Assembly: GCF_018449525.1 (NCBI RefSeq)
Contig: NZ_JAAVUS010000001.1
Coordinates: 868,001 to 932,000, forward strand
Source: Bradyrhizobium sp. dw_78
GTDB taxonomy: Bacteria; Pseudomonadota; Alphaproteobacteria; Rhizobiales; Xanthobacteraceae
DNA: 64,000 nucleotides
Reading direction: 5' to 3'
The position numbers were made by a program, and so were the translations under genes. Below, piece after piece: positions 52,172 through 60,986 of the stretch. Below the pieces are notes generated by a model. It ran no database searches. It had not been told where the DNA came from and saw nothing but the letters and a program-made list of their open reading frames with translations. Positions within the stretch are counted from its first letter, which is position 1. Each line of letters starts with the position of its first letter.

Positions 52172-53827
52172 ATGAACGCCCCCACCGCCTTTCCCGACCA
52201 GAAAAAGCCCGTTCCGCCCTATAAGCACACCCCGCTGTTTCCGCTGGGGCCGGATACGACGCCCTACAAGAAGATCACAGCCGAAGGCGTGCGGGTCGAG
52301 AAGGTCCTGGGCAAGGACATGCTGGTGGTGTCGCGCGATGCGCTGCGGGCGCTGTCGGAGGCGGCCTTTGGCGATATCAATCATTACCTGCGGCCGGGGC
52401 ATCTGAAGCAGCTCCGCAACATCCTCGACGACAAGGAGGCCAGCGACAACGACAAGTTCGTCGCCTTCGACTTCCTGAAGAACGCCAATATCGCCGCCGG
52501 CGGCGTGCTGCCGATGTGCCAGGACACCGGTACCGCGATCATCATGGGCAAGAAGGGCTGCAACGTCATCACCGACGGCGACGATGAGGCCGCGCTTTCG
52601 GAAGGCGCGCGCGACGCCTATCTGCGCCGCAATCTGCGCTATTCGCAGGTTGCGCCGTTGTCGATGTATGAGGAGAAGAACACCGCCAACAACATGCCGG
52701 CGCAGTGCGAGATCTACGCCGAAGGCGATGACGCCTACAAGTTCATGTTCATGGCCAAGGGCGGCGGCAGCGCCAACAAGAGCTTCCTGTTCCAGGCGAC
52801 GCCGTCGGTGTTGACCAGGGACCGCCTGCTGGCCTTCCTGAAGGAGAAGGTGCTGACGCTGGGCACCGCGGCCTGTCCGCCTTACCATCTGGCGATCGTG
52901 ATCGGCGGCACTTCGGCCGAACTCTGCATGAAGACGGTGAAGCTGGCGTCGGCACGTTATCTCGATGCATTGCCGACCCAGGGTTCGGCTGACGGCAACG
53001 CCTTCCGCGATCTCGAGATGGAGCAGGAAATCCTCAAGATGACGCAGTCGCTCGGCGTCGGCGCGCAGTTCGGCGGCAAATATTTTTGCCACGACGTGCG
53101 GGTGATCCGCCTGCCGCGTCACGGCGCCTCGCTTCCCATCGGTCTCGGCGTGTCCTGTTCGGCGGATCGCCAGGTGCTCGGCAAGATCACCAAGGACGGC
53201 GTCTATCTCGAAGAGCTCGAACATAATCCCGCGCAATATTTGCCGGCGGTGGAGCAGTCGCTGGGCGGCGAGGTCCTCAAGATCGACCTCAACCGGCCGA
53301 TGAAGGAGATTTTGGCGACGCTTTCGAACTACCCGACCAAGACCCGGCTGTCGCTGACCGGCACCATGATCGTCGCGCGCGACGCGGCCCACGCCAAGCT
53401 GCGCGAGCGGCTCGACAAGGGCGAGCCGTTGCCGGATTATTTCAAGAACCATCCGGTGTATTACGCCGGCCCCGCCAAGACGCCCGATGGCTACGCCTCC
53501 GGCGCGTTCGGGCCGACCACCGCGGGACGGATGGATTCCTTCGTCGATCAATTCCAGGCGGCCGGCGGCTCGATGGTGATGGTGGCCAAGGGCAACCGCG
53601 CGCCCGCGGTGCGCGAGGCCTGCAAGAAGCACGGCGGCTTCTATCTCGGCTCGATCGGCGGTGCAGCGGCAAATCTCGCCGAACACTGCATCAAGAAGGT
53701 CGAGGTGGTCGAATATCCCGAACTCGGCATGGAAGCGATCTGGCGCATCGAGGTGGTGGATTTCCCAGCTTTCATCATCATCGACGACAAGGGCAACGAC
53801 TTCTTCAAGGAATTGAATCTGGGGTGA
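52172..53827 (+). CDS. fumA: Fumarate hydratase, class I (iron-sulfur)
   Basis: 551 residues from ATG 52172; an in-frame upstream extension is not family-like. The alpha part runs to about residue 330 and holds [12 protein letters not shown] and the Cys ligands of the 4Fe-4S cluster (PMCQDTG, ACPPYH, VSCSADR). The beta part carries [20 protein letters not shown]. It catalyses fumarate to malate in the TCA cycle in the cytoplasm and is oxygen-sensitive, unlike class II FumC. The symbol is by family; fumB is equivalent. Confidence 0.94.
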   Translation: MNAPTAFPDQKKPVPPYKHTPLFPLGPDTTPYKKITAEGVRVEKVLGKDMLVVSRDALRALSEAAFGDINHYLRPGHLKQLRNILDDKEASDNDKFVAFDFLKNANIAAGGVLPMCQDTGTAIIMGKKGCNVITDGDDEAALSEGARDAYLRRNLRYSQVAPLSMYEEKNTANNMPAQCEIYAEGDDAYKFMFMAKGGGSANKSFLFQATPSVLTRDRLLAFLKEKVLTLGTAACPPYHLAIVIGGTSAELCMKTVKLASARYLDALPTQGSADGNAFRDLEMEQEILKMTQSLGVGAQFGGKYFCHDVRVIRLPRHGASLPIGLGVSCSADRQVLGKITKDGVYLEELEHNPAQYLPAVEQSLGGEVLKIDLNRPMKEILATLSNYPTKTRLSLTGTMIVARDAAHAKLRERLDKGEPLPDYFKNHPVYYAGPAKTPDGYASGAFGPTTAGRMDSFVDQFQAAGGSMVMVAKGNRAPAVREACKKHGGFYLGSIGGAAANLAEHCIKKVEVVEYPELGMEAIWRIEVVDFPAFIIIDDKGNDFFKELNLG

Positions 53828-53840
53828 GGGGCTGTCCTTT

Positions 53841-53932
53841 CGTCATTGCCGGACCTGACCCGGCAATCCATCGTTTTCAGTGAAATCGTTTTTCAGGAAA
53901 GATGGATACGCGGGGCAAGCCCGCGTATGACA
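53841..53932. repeat. Composite dispersed palindrome after fumarase
   Basis: Two hairpins, ATTGCCGG...CCGGCAAT and ATACGCGGG...CCCGCGTAT, are linked by TCCATC and GATGGA arms that also pair with each other. This is a BIME-like element between the convergent fumarase and the small beta protein; it may protect or end both transcripts. Confidence 0.8.
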
Positions 53933-53970
53933 AGCGCATGCGTTGACGCGCTTGTCGCCTGGGCCGCTGC

Positions 53971-54267
53971 TTACGCCCGTGTTCCCGTGAACGGGAAGCT
54001 GCCCATCGGGCCGATGCCCATTTCGCCGCTGATGCTGTCGCCCGAAACCTTGCCGGTGAACTCCAGCGTCAGCGGCATCGGGTTGGTGATGGAGACTTTC
54101 CAGGTGAGGTCGTCGCCATTGGCGGTGCCGTCGAAGATCTCGGCCGAATTGCCCTCGGCGCCCTGGACGCCTGTCAGCGTGCCGCCGGACGTCTTCAGCG
54201 AAAGCGTCGCCTTGCGTTCGCCCATCGGCGTACTCATGGTGATGTTCCAGTTTCCGTCGGCCGCCAT
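53971..54267 (-). CDS. Small beta-rich conserved protein
   Basis: 98 residues, no signal peptide. The alternating pattern (WNITMSTPMGERKATLSLKT; LTLEFTGKVSGDSISGEMG; FPFTGTRA) predicts a small antiparallel beta barrel. Resembles uncharacterised proteins often found in Bradyrhizobium; function unknown. Confidence 0.65.
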   Translation of the reverse strand: MAADGNWNITMSTPMGERKATLSLKTSGGTLTGVQGAEGNSAEIFDGTANGDDLTWKVSITNPMPLTLEFTGKVSGDSISGEMGIGPMGSFPFTGTRA

Positions 54268-54595
54268 CGCAAATCTCCCGCGCTTCCCTCACGAAACCGG
54301 AATGGTTCCGGACGGGCCTCCGGCGGCGGTATAGCCCATCTCGCCGCGCCGCCTCAAACGCTTTGTCCGGGATGCGGCGGTCAGGCGCGCGGCGCCCAGC
54401 CATAGCCTGCGAGGGTGACATATTCCGGAATGGTCCCGGCCACGATCAGCGGCCTATAGCGCCGGTCACCTCATACAGGAACCTGCACAAGCTGGGGAAG
54501 GTTCGCGGCAGCCGTGCGAAAAGCCTGACACGGGCGCGGAATCGTCATAAAAGGGCGGCTTCGCGATCCTTCATGAGCGTCTGTCCCAGTCCATC
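54268..54595. other. 328-bp intergenic region
   Basis: No gene, terminator or recognised operator seen. It must hold promoters for the divergent beta protein and SET-domain genes. Confidence 0.4.
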
Positions 54596-55330
54596 ATGCC
54601 GACCATTTCTTCGAACAAGCCATATCGCATCGGCCGTTCCCGCACCGGGCTTGGTCTCTTTGCCACCAAGCCGATCAAGAAGGGCGCCAAGATCATCCGT
54701 TATTTCGGACCCCTGCTGGATTCCAGGAAGAAGAAAGACGACGCGATCGAGAACAAATATCTGTTCGAGCTCAACGACCGCTGGACCATCGATGGCTCGG
54801 TGCGCAAGAACGTGGCCCGTTACATCAACCATGCCTGCAAGCCGAATGCGGAATCCGACGTCAAGCCCCGCAAGCGCAAGGTCTTCATCCGCGCCATCAA
54901 GAACATCGAGCCGGGCGAGGAGATCAACTACGATTACGGCACCGATTACTTCAAGGCCTATCTGAAGCCGATCGGCTGCAAATGCGATGCCTGCGAAAAG
55001 AAGCGCAAGAAGAAGCGCGCCGAGGCGAGGGCAGAGCGGCTGCTGCTCAAGGCCAGGGAACTGAGGAAGGCGGAGCGTAAGGTGCAAAAGGAGGCCGAGA
55101 AGCGTGCGCAGGCCAAACCGACGCTGAAGGCAAAGAAGAAAAAGCCGAATGGCGTAAAAGCGAACGGGGCAGGACTGAACAGCCCACGGCCGAACAGTAA
55201 ACCGTTGAACGGCAAACGGCTGAACGGACATCGCGGAAAATCGATCGCGGGCCAAACGATTGGCGTGACATCCGGGATTTCGGCGCCGCCCAGGGACGGG
55301 CAGGCGGGAGAAAACCAGGCTTCGGCCTAG
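54596..55330 (+). CDS. SET-domain protein-lysine methyltransferase
   Basis: 244 residues. The SET fold fills residues ~8-130: IGRSRTGLGLFATKPIKKG, ARYINHACKPNAESD (N-H-x-x-x-P-N, SAM and active site), and EINYDYG. A post-SET CxCxxC (KCDACEKK) coordinates zinc. From ~135 onward a Lys/Arg-rich coiled region is followed by an Asn/Pro/Gly repeat tail (LNGKRLNG-type). Methylates protein lysines with SAM; bacterial targets are mostly unknown, and the basic tail suggests nucleic-acid or ribosome contact. Eukaryote-like domain, but widespread in this family. Confidence 0.87.
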   Translation: MPTISSNKPYRIGRSRTGLGLFATKPIKKGAKIIRYFGPLLDSRKKKDDAIENKYLFELNDRWTIDGSVRKNVARYINHACKPNAESDVKPRKRKVFIRAIKNIEPGEEINYDYGTDYFKAYLKPIGCKCDACEKKRKKKRAEARAERLLLKARELRKAERKVQKEAEKRAQAKPTLKAKKKKPNGVKANGAGLNSPRPNSKPLNGKRLNGHRGKSIAGQTIGVTSGISAPPRDGQAGENQASA

Positions 55331-55421
55331 TTGGCGGCGCGCCCCGGCGGGCTGAGTGGCGCTTGCCTCGCGGCAGGATCGGTCTATCTTCAAGCCGGTG
55401 TAAATTCGCGAGGATACGCTG

Positions 55422-56087
55422 ATGAGCGCCCTGAAGCCGCTGAAGATCGATATCGTTTCCGACGTGGTCTGCCCCTGGTGCTATGTCGGTAAGCGCCGTA
55501 TCGAGAATGCGCTGGCGCTGGTGCCCGACGTGCCGGTCGAAGTGCAATGGCGGCCGTTTTTCCTTAATCCTTGGGTGCCGCGCGAAGGCATCGGCCGCGA
55601 CGAATATCTCACCGCGAAATTCGGCTCGCCCGAGGCCTATAAGAGCATGGCCGGACGCGTGGTCGCGGCCGCCGGCGAGGAGGGGCTCAGCTACCGGCCC
55701 GATCAGGTCAAGCGCCAGCCCAACACGATCGATTGCCACCGCCTGATCCATTGGGCGGAAGCCAAGGGCAAGGCGGCCGACATGAAGCAGCGGCTGATGG
55801 AATTGTATTTCCGCGACGGCGGCGATCTGACCGACATCGATGTGCTGGTGCAGGCGGCGGCCGATTGCGGGCTCGATGCCGACGACGTGCGCAAGCGCCT
55901 TTCGACCGACGAGGACGTGGCTCTGATTTCGGCGCAGGCGCAGGAAGCCTCCGACAAGGGCATTTCCGGCGTTCCGACTTACGTGTTCGCGCAGAAATAC
56001 GCGGTGTCCGGCGCGCAGCCGGCCGAACAGCTTGCCAACGCCATCCGGCAGGTGTCGGCGGAAATCAACGCGCAGGCCGCGGAGTAA
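55422..56087 (+). CDS. DsbA-family oxidoreductase, FrnE-like
   Basis: 221 residues with no signal peptide, so cytoplasmic. Active site C17-P-W-C20 (VVCPWCYVGK) lies in a thioredoxin fold interrupted by a helical insert (residues ~60-170). GISGVPTYVF provides the cis-Pro. FrnE proteins are disulfide oxidoreductases linked to polyketide pathways or oxidative stress. Close relatives include 2-hydroxychromene-2-carboxylate isomerase, which has Ser instead of the first Cys. Confidence 0.9.
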   Translation: MSALKPLKIDIVSDVVCPWCYVGKRRIENALALVPDVPVEVQWRPFFLNPWVPREGIGRDEYLTAKFGSPEAYKSMAGRVVAAAGEEGLSYRPDQVKRQPNTIDCHRLIHWAEAKGKAADMKQRLMELYFRDGGDLTDIDVLVQAAADCGLDADDVRKRLSTDEDVALISAQAQEASDKGISGVPTYVFAQKYAVSGAQPAEQLANAIRQVSAEINAQAAE

Positions 56088-56092
56088 ACAGT

Positions 56093-57349
56093 TCAGCGTT
56101 GCCTGGCGCGGATGAAGCGCACGGCGCGACGTGCCGCGTCCAGAACAGACTGGCGTGAAACCAGCGCGGCATGGATCAGCGACACCACCGGGTCGTTCGG
56201 CCGCAGTGGGATCAGCACGTTGCCGATTGCAAAGCGCCCGCGCCAGATCGGGTTGATCATCGGGTGATCGGGGCTGGCGGTGGAATCGGCCGATGCGATG
56301 GTCGGATCGGCGCAGAGATGGCGGGTCAGATCGAGCGTGAGCTGAACGCCGGGCGAGAACTTTGCAAAACGCTCGTCGATGCCAAGCTTGAAGAAAAACG
56401 CGCGGTCCTGGTGCCGCAGCACGATGCCGGCGGCAATCGGGGTGCCGCCTGTGCGCAGCGTCACGATTTCGCATTGGCCGGTCATGGCCAGCGCGACCGC
56501 CGCGCGGCGGATGAAGCGGGCATCGCCCTCGTTCTGTAGCAGCGCGGTGCCGCGTGCGCCTTTCCAGCCGCTGGCTTCCAGCTTCAGGAAGATTTCGATC
56601 GCAGAGGCGACATCGTCCGGCGTGCGCGCGACGTCGAAATGGACGGCGCCCTGTTCGGCCAGGCGGTGGCGCTGGCGCCGCAGTTCCTTGAGCTTCTTGG
56701 CGCCGAGCGCGTCGTGCAGCAACCCGTCGGCGTCGCGGGTTGCGTCGAGGCAGGCGCGCAAACTGGAGTGCAGCAGGCGCGGCCGCAGGCCGTCTCGCTC
56801 CAGCGCGCCCACGAATGTCTGCATGGCCACGCCATCCAGCGACATGTCGCGCAGGATCAGCGCATGGGCGCCCGCTTGTCGGGCCTGTTGCATCAATTGA
56901 CGGACGGCGTCATCGGCAAAATCGCGATCGAGCAGCGGCGTACACAGCGTGCCATAGGGATGGGCGCTGACGAAGGCGGACAGCGGAATCCTGCAGGCGC
57001 GCCACAGCGAGACGACCGGCAGCAGTCCGATCAGCCGGGCCTCGTTCCAGACCGCGAGCGCGGCGGCACCGGTGTGGCCGGGCGCAAAGGCGTTCACCGC
57101 CAGTTCCCATTCGGGCAGGTAGTAGCCGTTCGGCTCGGTGGCGCGATCGGCCAGCTCGTGCCACGGGCTTGGCGCGATGCTGGCGAGCGGCACCGGCGCG
57201 CCGCCATGCGTGCGCGTATCCGTGGCATCCTTGTTCGATGCACGGCGAACCAGCACTGCGTCCGCGATCTCGGCCACGTCCCCTTGATCCCTGCTTCGCG
57301 AGTGGAAGATGGACGGCGCCCCCTCCGGTGCCGCTTGCCACCGCGTCAT
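56093..57349 (-). CDS. GNAT-fold acetyltransferase, BioF2/CelD-like
   Basis: 418 residues. The C-terminal half carries the BioF2-type acetyltransferase domain (KKLKELRRQRHRLAEQG; FLKLEASGWKGARGTALLQN; FFKLGIDERFAKFSPGVQL). Such enzymes acylate polysaccharides or amino-sugars; the family includes cellulose-locus CelD and FemAB relatives. The N-terminal ~50 residues are unstructured and a later start is possible. Acyl donor and acceptor are unknown. It is convergent with frnE, with stops 5 bp apart. Confidence 0.8.
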   Translation of the reverse strand: MTRWQAAPEGAPSIFHSRSRDQGDVAEIADAVLVRRASNKDATDTRTHGGAPVPLASIAPSPWHELADRATEPNGYYLPEWELAVNAFAPGHTGAAALAVWNEARLIGLLPVVSLWRACRIPLSAFVSAHPYGTLCTPLLDRDFADDAVRQLMQQARQAGAHALILRDMSLDGVAMQTFVGALERDGLRPRLLHSSLRACLDATRDADGLLHDALGAKKLKELRRQRHRLAEQGAVHFDVARTPDDVASAIEIFLKLEASGWKGARGTALLQNEGDARFIRRAAVALAMTGQCEIVTLRTGGTPIAAGIVLRHQDRAFFFKLGIDERFAKFSPGVQLTLDLTRHLCADPTIASADSTASPDHPMINPIWRGRFAIGNVLIPLRPNDPVVSLIHAALVSRQSVLDAARRAVRFIRARQR

Positions 57350-57370
57350 CGGCGAAAGGCTTTTGTTCTA

Positions 57371-57418
57371 ACGCGTTTTCTTCACGCGAACCGGAAGCCA
57401 CTTCGCTCGAAAACGCTA
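57371..57418 (-). repeat. Dispersed repeat copy (inverted)
   Basis: ACGCGTTTTCTTCACGCGAA...CGCTCGAAAACGC reads, on the minus strand, as the same element found at 27259 and 28907. It lies just upstream of the GNAT gene. Confidence 0.7.
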
Positions 57419-57488
57419 GAGCGGAAAGATTGGAAAATACGGTTGGCGGCGGGATGCAATTTGACCGGTCATATTAACCGGCCGTTCA

Positions 57489-59123
57489 TCATGCCGCGCC
57501 GCTGATCGGCACGGAATCCGGGTTTTTCCGGCCGGGCACCGCCGCCAGCAACTCGCGCGTATAGGGATGCTCGGGCGCGGCGAACAGATCGGCCGTCGGC
57601 TTGAGTTCGACGATCTCGCCCCGCTGCATCACCGCGATCCGGTCGCAGATTTGCGCCGCCACGCGCAGGTCGTGGGTGATGAACAGCATCGAAAGACCGA
57701 GCCGGGTCTTGAGGTCTTCCAGCAAGTTGAGCACCTGCGCCTGCACCGAGACATCGAGCGCCGAAACCGCCTCGTCGGCGACGATGACTTCAGGGTCGAG
57801 AGCCAGCGCGCGGGCGATCCCGATGCGCTGGCGCTGGCCGCCGGAAAATTCATGCGGATAACGCTCCAGAGCGCCGGCATCGAGGCCGACCATCCCGAGC
57901 AGGTCCCGGGCGCGACTCTGGGCCTGCTTGGGGATGGCGCCATGCGCGATCGGCCCGTCGCAGATGATCTGCCCGACCTTGCGGCGCGGATTGAGCGAAG
58001 CAAACGGATCCTGGAAAATCATCTGGATGCGGTGGCGCTGGTCGCGCAGCGTCTTGCGGTCGAGCTGCGTGAGATCGACATCGCCCAGCCGGACCGTGCC
58101 GCGATCGGGTTCGATCAGCCGCATCACCAGCCGCGCCACAGAGGATTTGCCGGAGCCGGATTCGCCGACCAGGCCAAGCGTCTCGCCATGAAAGATCGAG
58201 AAGCTGACGCCTTTCGCCGCATCGACCTTGCGATCCGGCTTGAACCAGCCGCCCGATGTCACATAGGTCTTGTCGAGGCCAATCACGTCGACCACCCGGT
58301 TGCGGTCGGTGAGGGGCGCCCGCGGCGGCGGCGTGATCGAGGGGACGGCGGCGAGCAGGGTCTTGGTATAGGGATGTTCGGGGCGCGTCAGCACCGCTTC
58401 CGCGCTGCCTTGTTCCACCACCTGTCCGTGCCGCAGCACCACGACGCGATCGGCGATGTCGGCGACGACGCCGAAATCATGGGTGATGAACATCACCGCC
58501 ATGTTGCGGCTGCGTTGCAGGTCGCGAATGAGCTTGAGGATCTGCGCCTGGGTGGTGACGTCGAGCGCGGTGGTGGGCTCGTCCGCCACCAGCACCGTGG
58601 GTTCGAGCGCCAGCGCCATCGCGATCATGGCGCGCTGACGCTGCCCGCCGGACAATTGATGCGGATAGGCGCGCACGATGCGCGCGGGGTCGGGTAAGCC
58701 GACTTCGCGCGCCAGCGCCAGCACCTTCTGCCGGCGCTCGCGGGGCGACAGCAGGCCGTGCGCCTCGAACATCTCCGTCATCTGGTCGCCGATCCGCATC
58801 AAGGGATTGAGCGCCGTCATCGGTTCCTGAAACACCATCGCGATGCGGCGGCCGCGCAGGTCGCGCCAGCCATCCTCGTCAAGCGTCAGCAGGTTGTTGC
58901 CCTCGAAATCGATCTCGCCGCTTTCGGTGCGCACACGCTCCGGCAACAATCCCATCAGCGCGTGCGCGCACATCGACTTGCCGGAGCCGGATTCGCCGAC
59001 CACGCAAACGATTTCGCCGGCGATCAGATCGAACGAAACCCCGTCGACCGCGTAAGTCCGTTCGCCGCCGGACGGCAGCGCAATTCGCAAATCCTTGATC
59101 GTGACGGCGGGCGTGGCGGGCAT
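57489..59123 (-). CDS. Peptide/nickel/opine ABC transporter, fused two-domain ATPase (DppD-DppF type)
   Basis: 544 residues holding two complete ATPase domains. Domain 1 has Walker A VGESGSGKS (42-50), signature LSGGQRQR and Walker B VLVADEPTTALD. Domain 2 has Walker A GLVGESGSGKSSVAR (near 315), signature FSGGQRQR and VIVADEAVSALD. Fused forms like this (GsiA, YejF) replace the separate D and F subunits. It powers import by the two permeases and follows dppC-like by 2 bp. Confidence 0.93.
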   Translation of the reverse strand: MPATPAVTIKDLRIALPSGGERTYAVDGVSFDLIAGEIVCVVGESGSGKSMCAHALMGLLPERVRTESGEIDFEGNNLLTLDEDGWRDLRGRRIAMVFQEPMTALNPLMRIGDQMTEMFEAHGLLSPRERRQKVLALAREVGLPDPARIVRAYPHQLSGGQRQRAMIAMALALEPTVLVADEPTTALDVTTQAQILKLIRDLQRSRNMAVMFITHDFGVVADIADRVVVLRHGQVVEQGSAEAVLTRPEHPYTKTLLAAVPSITPPPRAPLTDRNRVVDVIGLDKTYVTSGGWFKPDRKVDAAKGVSFSIFHGETLGLVGESGSGKSSVARLVMRLIEPDRGTVRLGDVDLTQLDRKTLRDQRHRIQMIFQDPFASLNPRRKVGQIICDGPIAHGAIPKQAQSRARDLLGMVGLDAGALERYPHEFSGGQRQRIGIARALALDPEVIVADEAVSALDVSVQAQVLNLLEDLKTRLGLSMLFITHDLRVAAQICDRIAVMQRGEIVELKPTADLFAAPEHPYTRELLAAVPGRKNPDSVPISGAA

Positions 59124-59125
59124 GG

Positions 59126-59965
59126 TCAGCGCCCCTCCCGTGCAAGCCGCGGATTAAGTGCGTCGTTGAGGCCTTCGCCGATCAGGTTCAGGCCCAGCAC
59201 CGAAAGCAGGATCGCGATCCCCGGAAATACCGTAATCCACCACGCCTGCCGGATCACCGTGCGGCCGGCGCCGACCATGTATCCCCATGAGATCAGGTTG
59301 GGATCGCCGAGGCCGAGGAACGACAGCGACGATTCCAGCAGGATCGCGGTCGCCACCATCAGCGACGCCAGCACGATCACCGGCGACAGCGCGTTCGGCA
59401 AAATCTCGCGCCAGATGATCCAGCTGTTGGTCTGGCCGGTGACGATGGCGGCCTGGACGTATTCGCGGGTGCGCAGCGACAGCACTTCGCCGCGCACCAG
59501 CCGCGCCACCGGCGGCCAGCTCACGATCGCAATCGAGGCGACGATCGAATAGATCGACGGTTGCAGGATCGCGACCAGCACGATCGCCAGCGCAAAACTC
59601 GGGATGGTCTGGAAGAATTCCGTGAAGCGCATCAGTGCGTCGTCGATCCGGCCGCCGAAATAACCCGCGATGGCGCCGAGGGGAACGCCGACCGCGAGCG
59701 CCACCAGCGTCGAGACCAGGCCGACCAGCAGCGATACCCGCGCGCCGAAGATGATACCGGCAAAGACATCACGGCCCAGCGCGTCGGTGCCGAGCGGCAC
59801 CTTCGACAGGGTGAACGGCGGCAGGAATGGCCGTTGCACCATGCGCCACGGTGAATTCGGAAAGATCATCGGGCCGAATATGGCGATCGCAACGGCGATC
59901 ACGAGGATGATCAGGCCGACCAGCCCGCTCGGATTGCGCAGCAATTGTTTTGCGAACTGTTTCAT
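59126..59965 (-). CDS. ABC transporter permease, DppC type
   Basis: 279 residues with six or so transmembrane segments. PLGTDALGRDVFAGIIFGAR and REILPNALSPVIVLASL (the EAA-loop) are hallmarks of the DppC/OppC permease. Its start overlaps the dppB-like stop by 4 bp. Confidence 0.93.
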   Translation of the reverse strand: MKQFAKQLLRNPSGLVGLIILVIAVAIAIFGPMIFPNSPWRMVQRPFLPPFTLSKVPLGTDALGRDVFAGIIFGARVSLLVGLVSTLVALAVGVPLGAIAGYFGGRIDDALMRFTEFFQTIPSFALAIVLVAILQPSIYSIVASIAIVSWPPVARLVRGEVLSLRTREYVQAAIVTGQTNSWIIWREILPNALSPVIVLASLMVATAILLESSLSFLGLGDPNLISWGYMVGAGRTVIRQAWWITVFPGIAILLSVLGLNLIGEGLNDALNPRLAREGR

Positions 59966-60933
59966 GACGCGAATTCGATGCGCGGGTCGACGATGCGGTA
60001 GACCAGATCGGTGACCAGGTTGAAGATCAGTACCATCGCCGAACAGACCACGAATACGCCGAGCAGCAAATTGTAGTCGCGCTGCAGCAGCGCGTCGTAC
60101 ATCAGCCGGCCGATGCCCGGCCAGGCGAACACCGTTTCGGTCAGCACCGCGCCGCCGATCAGCGTGCCGGTGTGCAGGCCGGCCAGCGTGACCACCGGCA
60201 GCAATGCGTTGCGCAGCACGTGGCGGCGCTGGATCACGCTGGCCTTAAGTCCTTTCGCGCGCGCCGTCTTGACGAAGTCGAGCCGCTTGACTTCGAGCAT
60301 CGAGGCGCGGGTCATGCGGGTATAGGTCGCCATGAAGAACAGGCCGATCGTCGCCGCCGGCATGATCAGATGCGCGCCGACATCCAGTACATGCGCCATG
60401 CCGGTATAGTTCGCGCCCACGGTTTCGTAGCCGAAGCTCGGCAGCCAGTCCCATTCCACGGAGAACAGGAGGATTGCGATCAGCGCGATCCAGAATAGCG
60501 GCGTGGCGTAGAAGACCAGGGCCACGACCGTGATGGCGGTATCGGCCCATGTCCCGGCAAAACGCGCGGCCAGGGTGCCGAAGAACACGCCTGCTATCAG
60601 TGAGATCGCGAAGGCCGTCATCGTCAGCAGCAATGTCGCCGGCAGACGTTCCATGATGAGTTGTGAAACCGGCGCCTGCTGGCGGAAGGAATAGCCGAGG
60701 TCGAAGCTGAGCACGCCCTTGACGTAGATCAGGAGTTGTTCCGGCAGCGGCTTATCGAGACCGAATTTTTCGCGCAATTGCTGGACGAACATCTGGTCGC
60801 TGGCGCCGGCTTCGCCGGCCATCACCGAGGCCGGGTCGCCCGGCGCCAACCGGATCAGGAAGAAGTTCAGCACAATGATCGCAAGCAGAACGATCACGCC
60901 TTTCACGATCCGCTGGGCGACAAAGGACAGCAT
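59962..60933 (-). CDS. ABC transporter permease, DppB type
   Basis: 323 residues. FFLIRLAPGDPASVMAGE near the N-terminus and the EAA loop RHVLRNALLPVVTLAGLHTG are typical of DppB/OppB. It pairs with the DppC-type subunit in the inner membrane. It is 53 bp after the binding-protein gene. Confidence 0.93.
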   Translation of the reverse strand: MLSFVAQRIVKGVIVLLAIIVLNFFLIRLAPGDPASVMAGEAGASDQMFVQQLREKFGLDKPLPEQLLIYVKGVLSFDLGYSFRQQAPVSQLIMERLPATLLLTMTAFAISLIAGVFFGTLAARFAGTWADTAITVVALVFYATPLFWIALIAILLFSVEWDWLPSFGYETVGANYTGMAHVLDVGAHLIMPAATIGLFFMATYTRMTRASMLEVKRLDFVKTARAKGLKASVIQRRHVLRNALLPVVTLAGLHTGTLIGGAVLTETVFAWPGIGRLMYDALLQRDYNLLLGVFVVCSAMVLIFNLVTDLVYRIVDPRIEFAS

Positions 60934-60986
60934 GGAGCGCCTCTATCGCCGCCGTCTCATGATGAATGGCGCGCCGGTCGGGAGCC

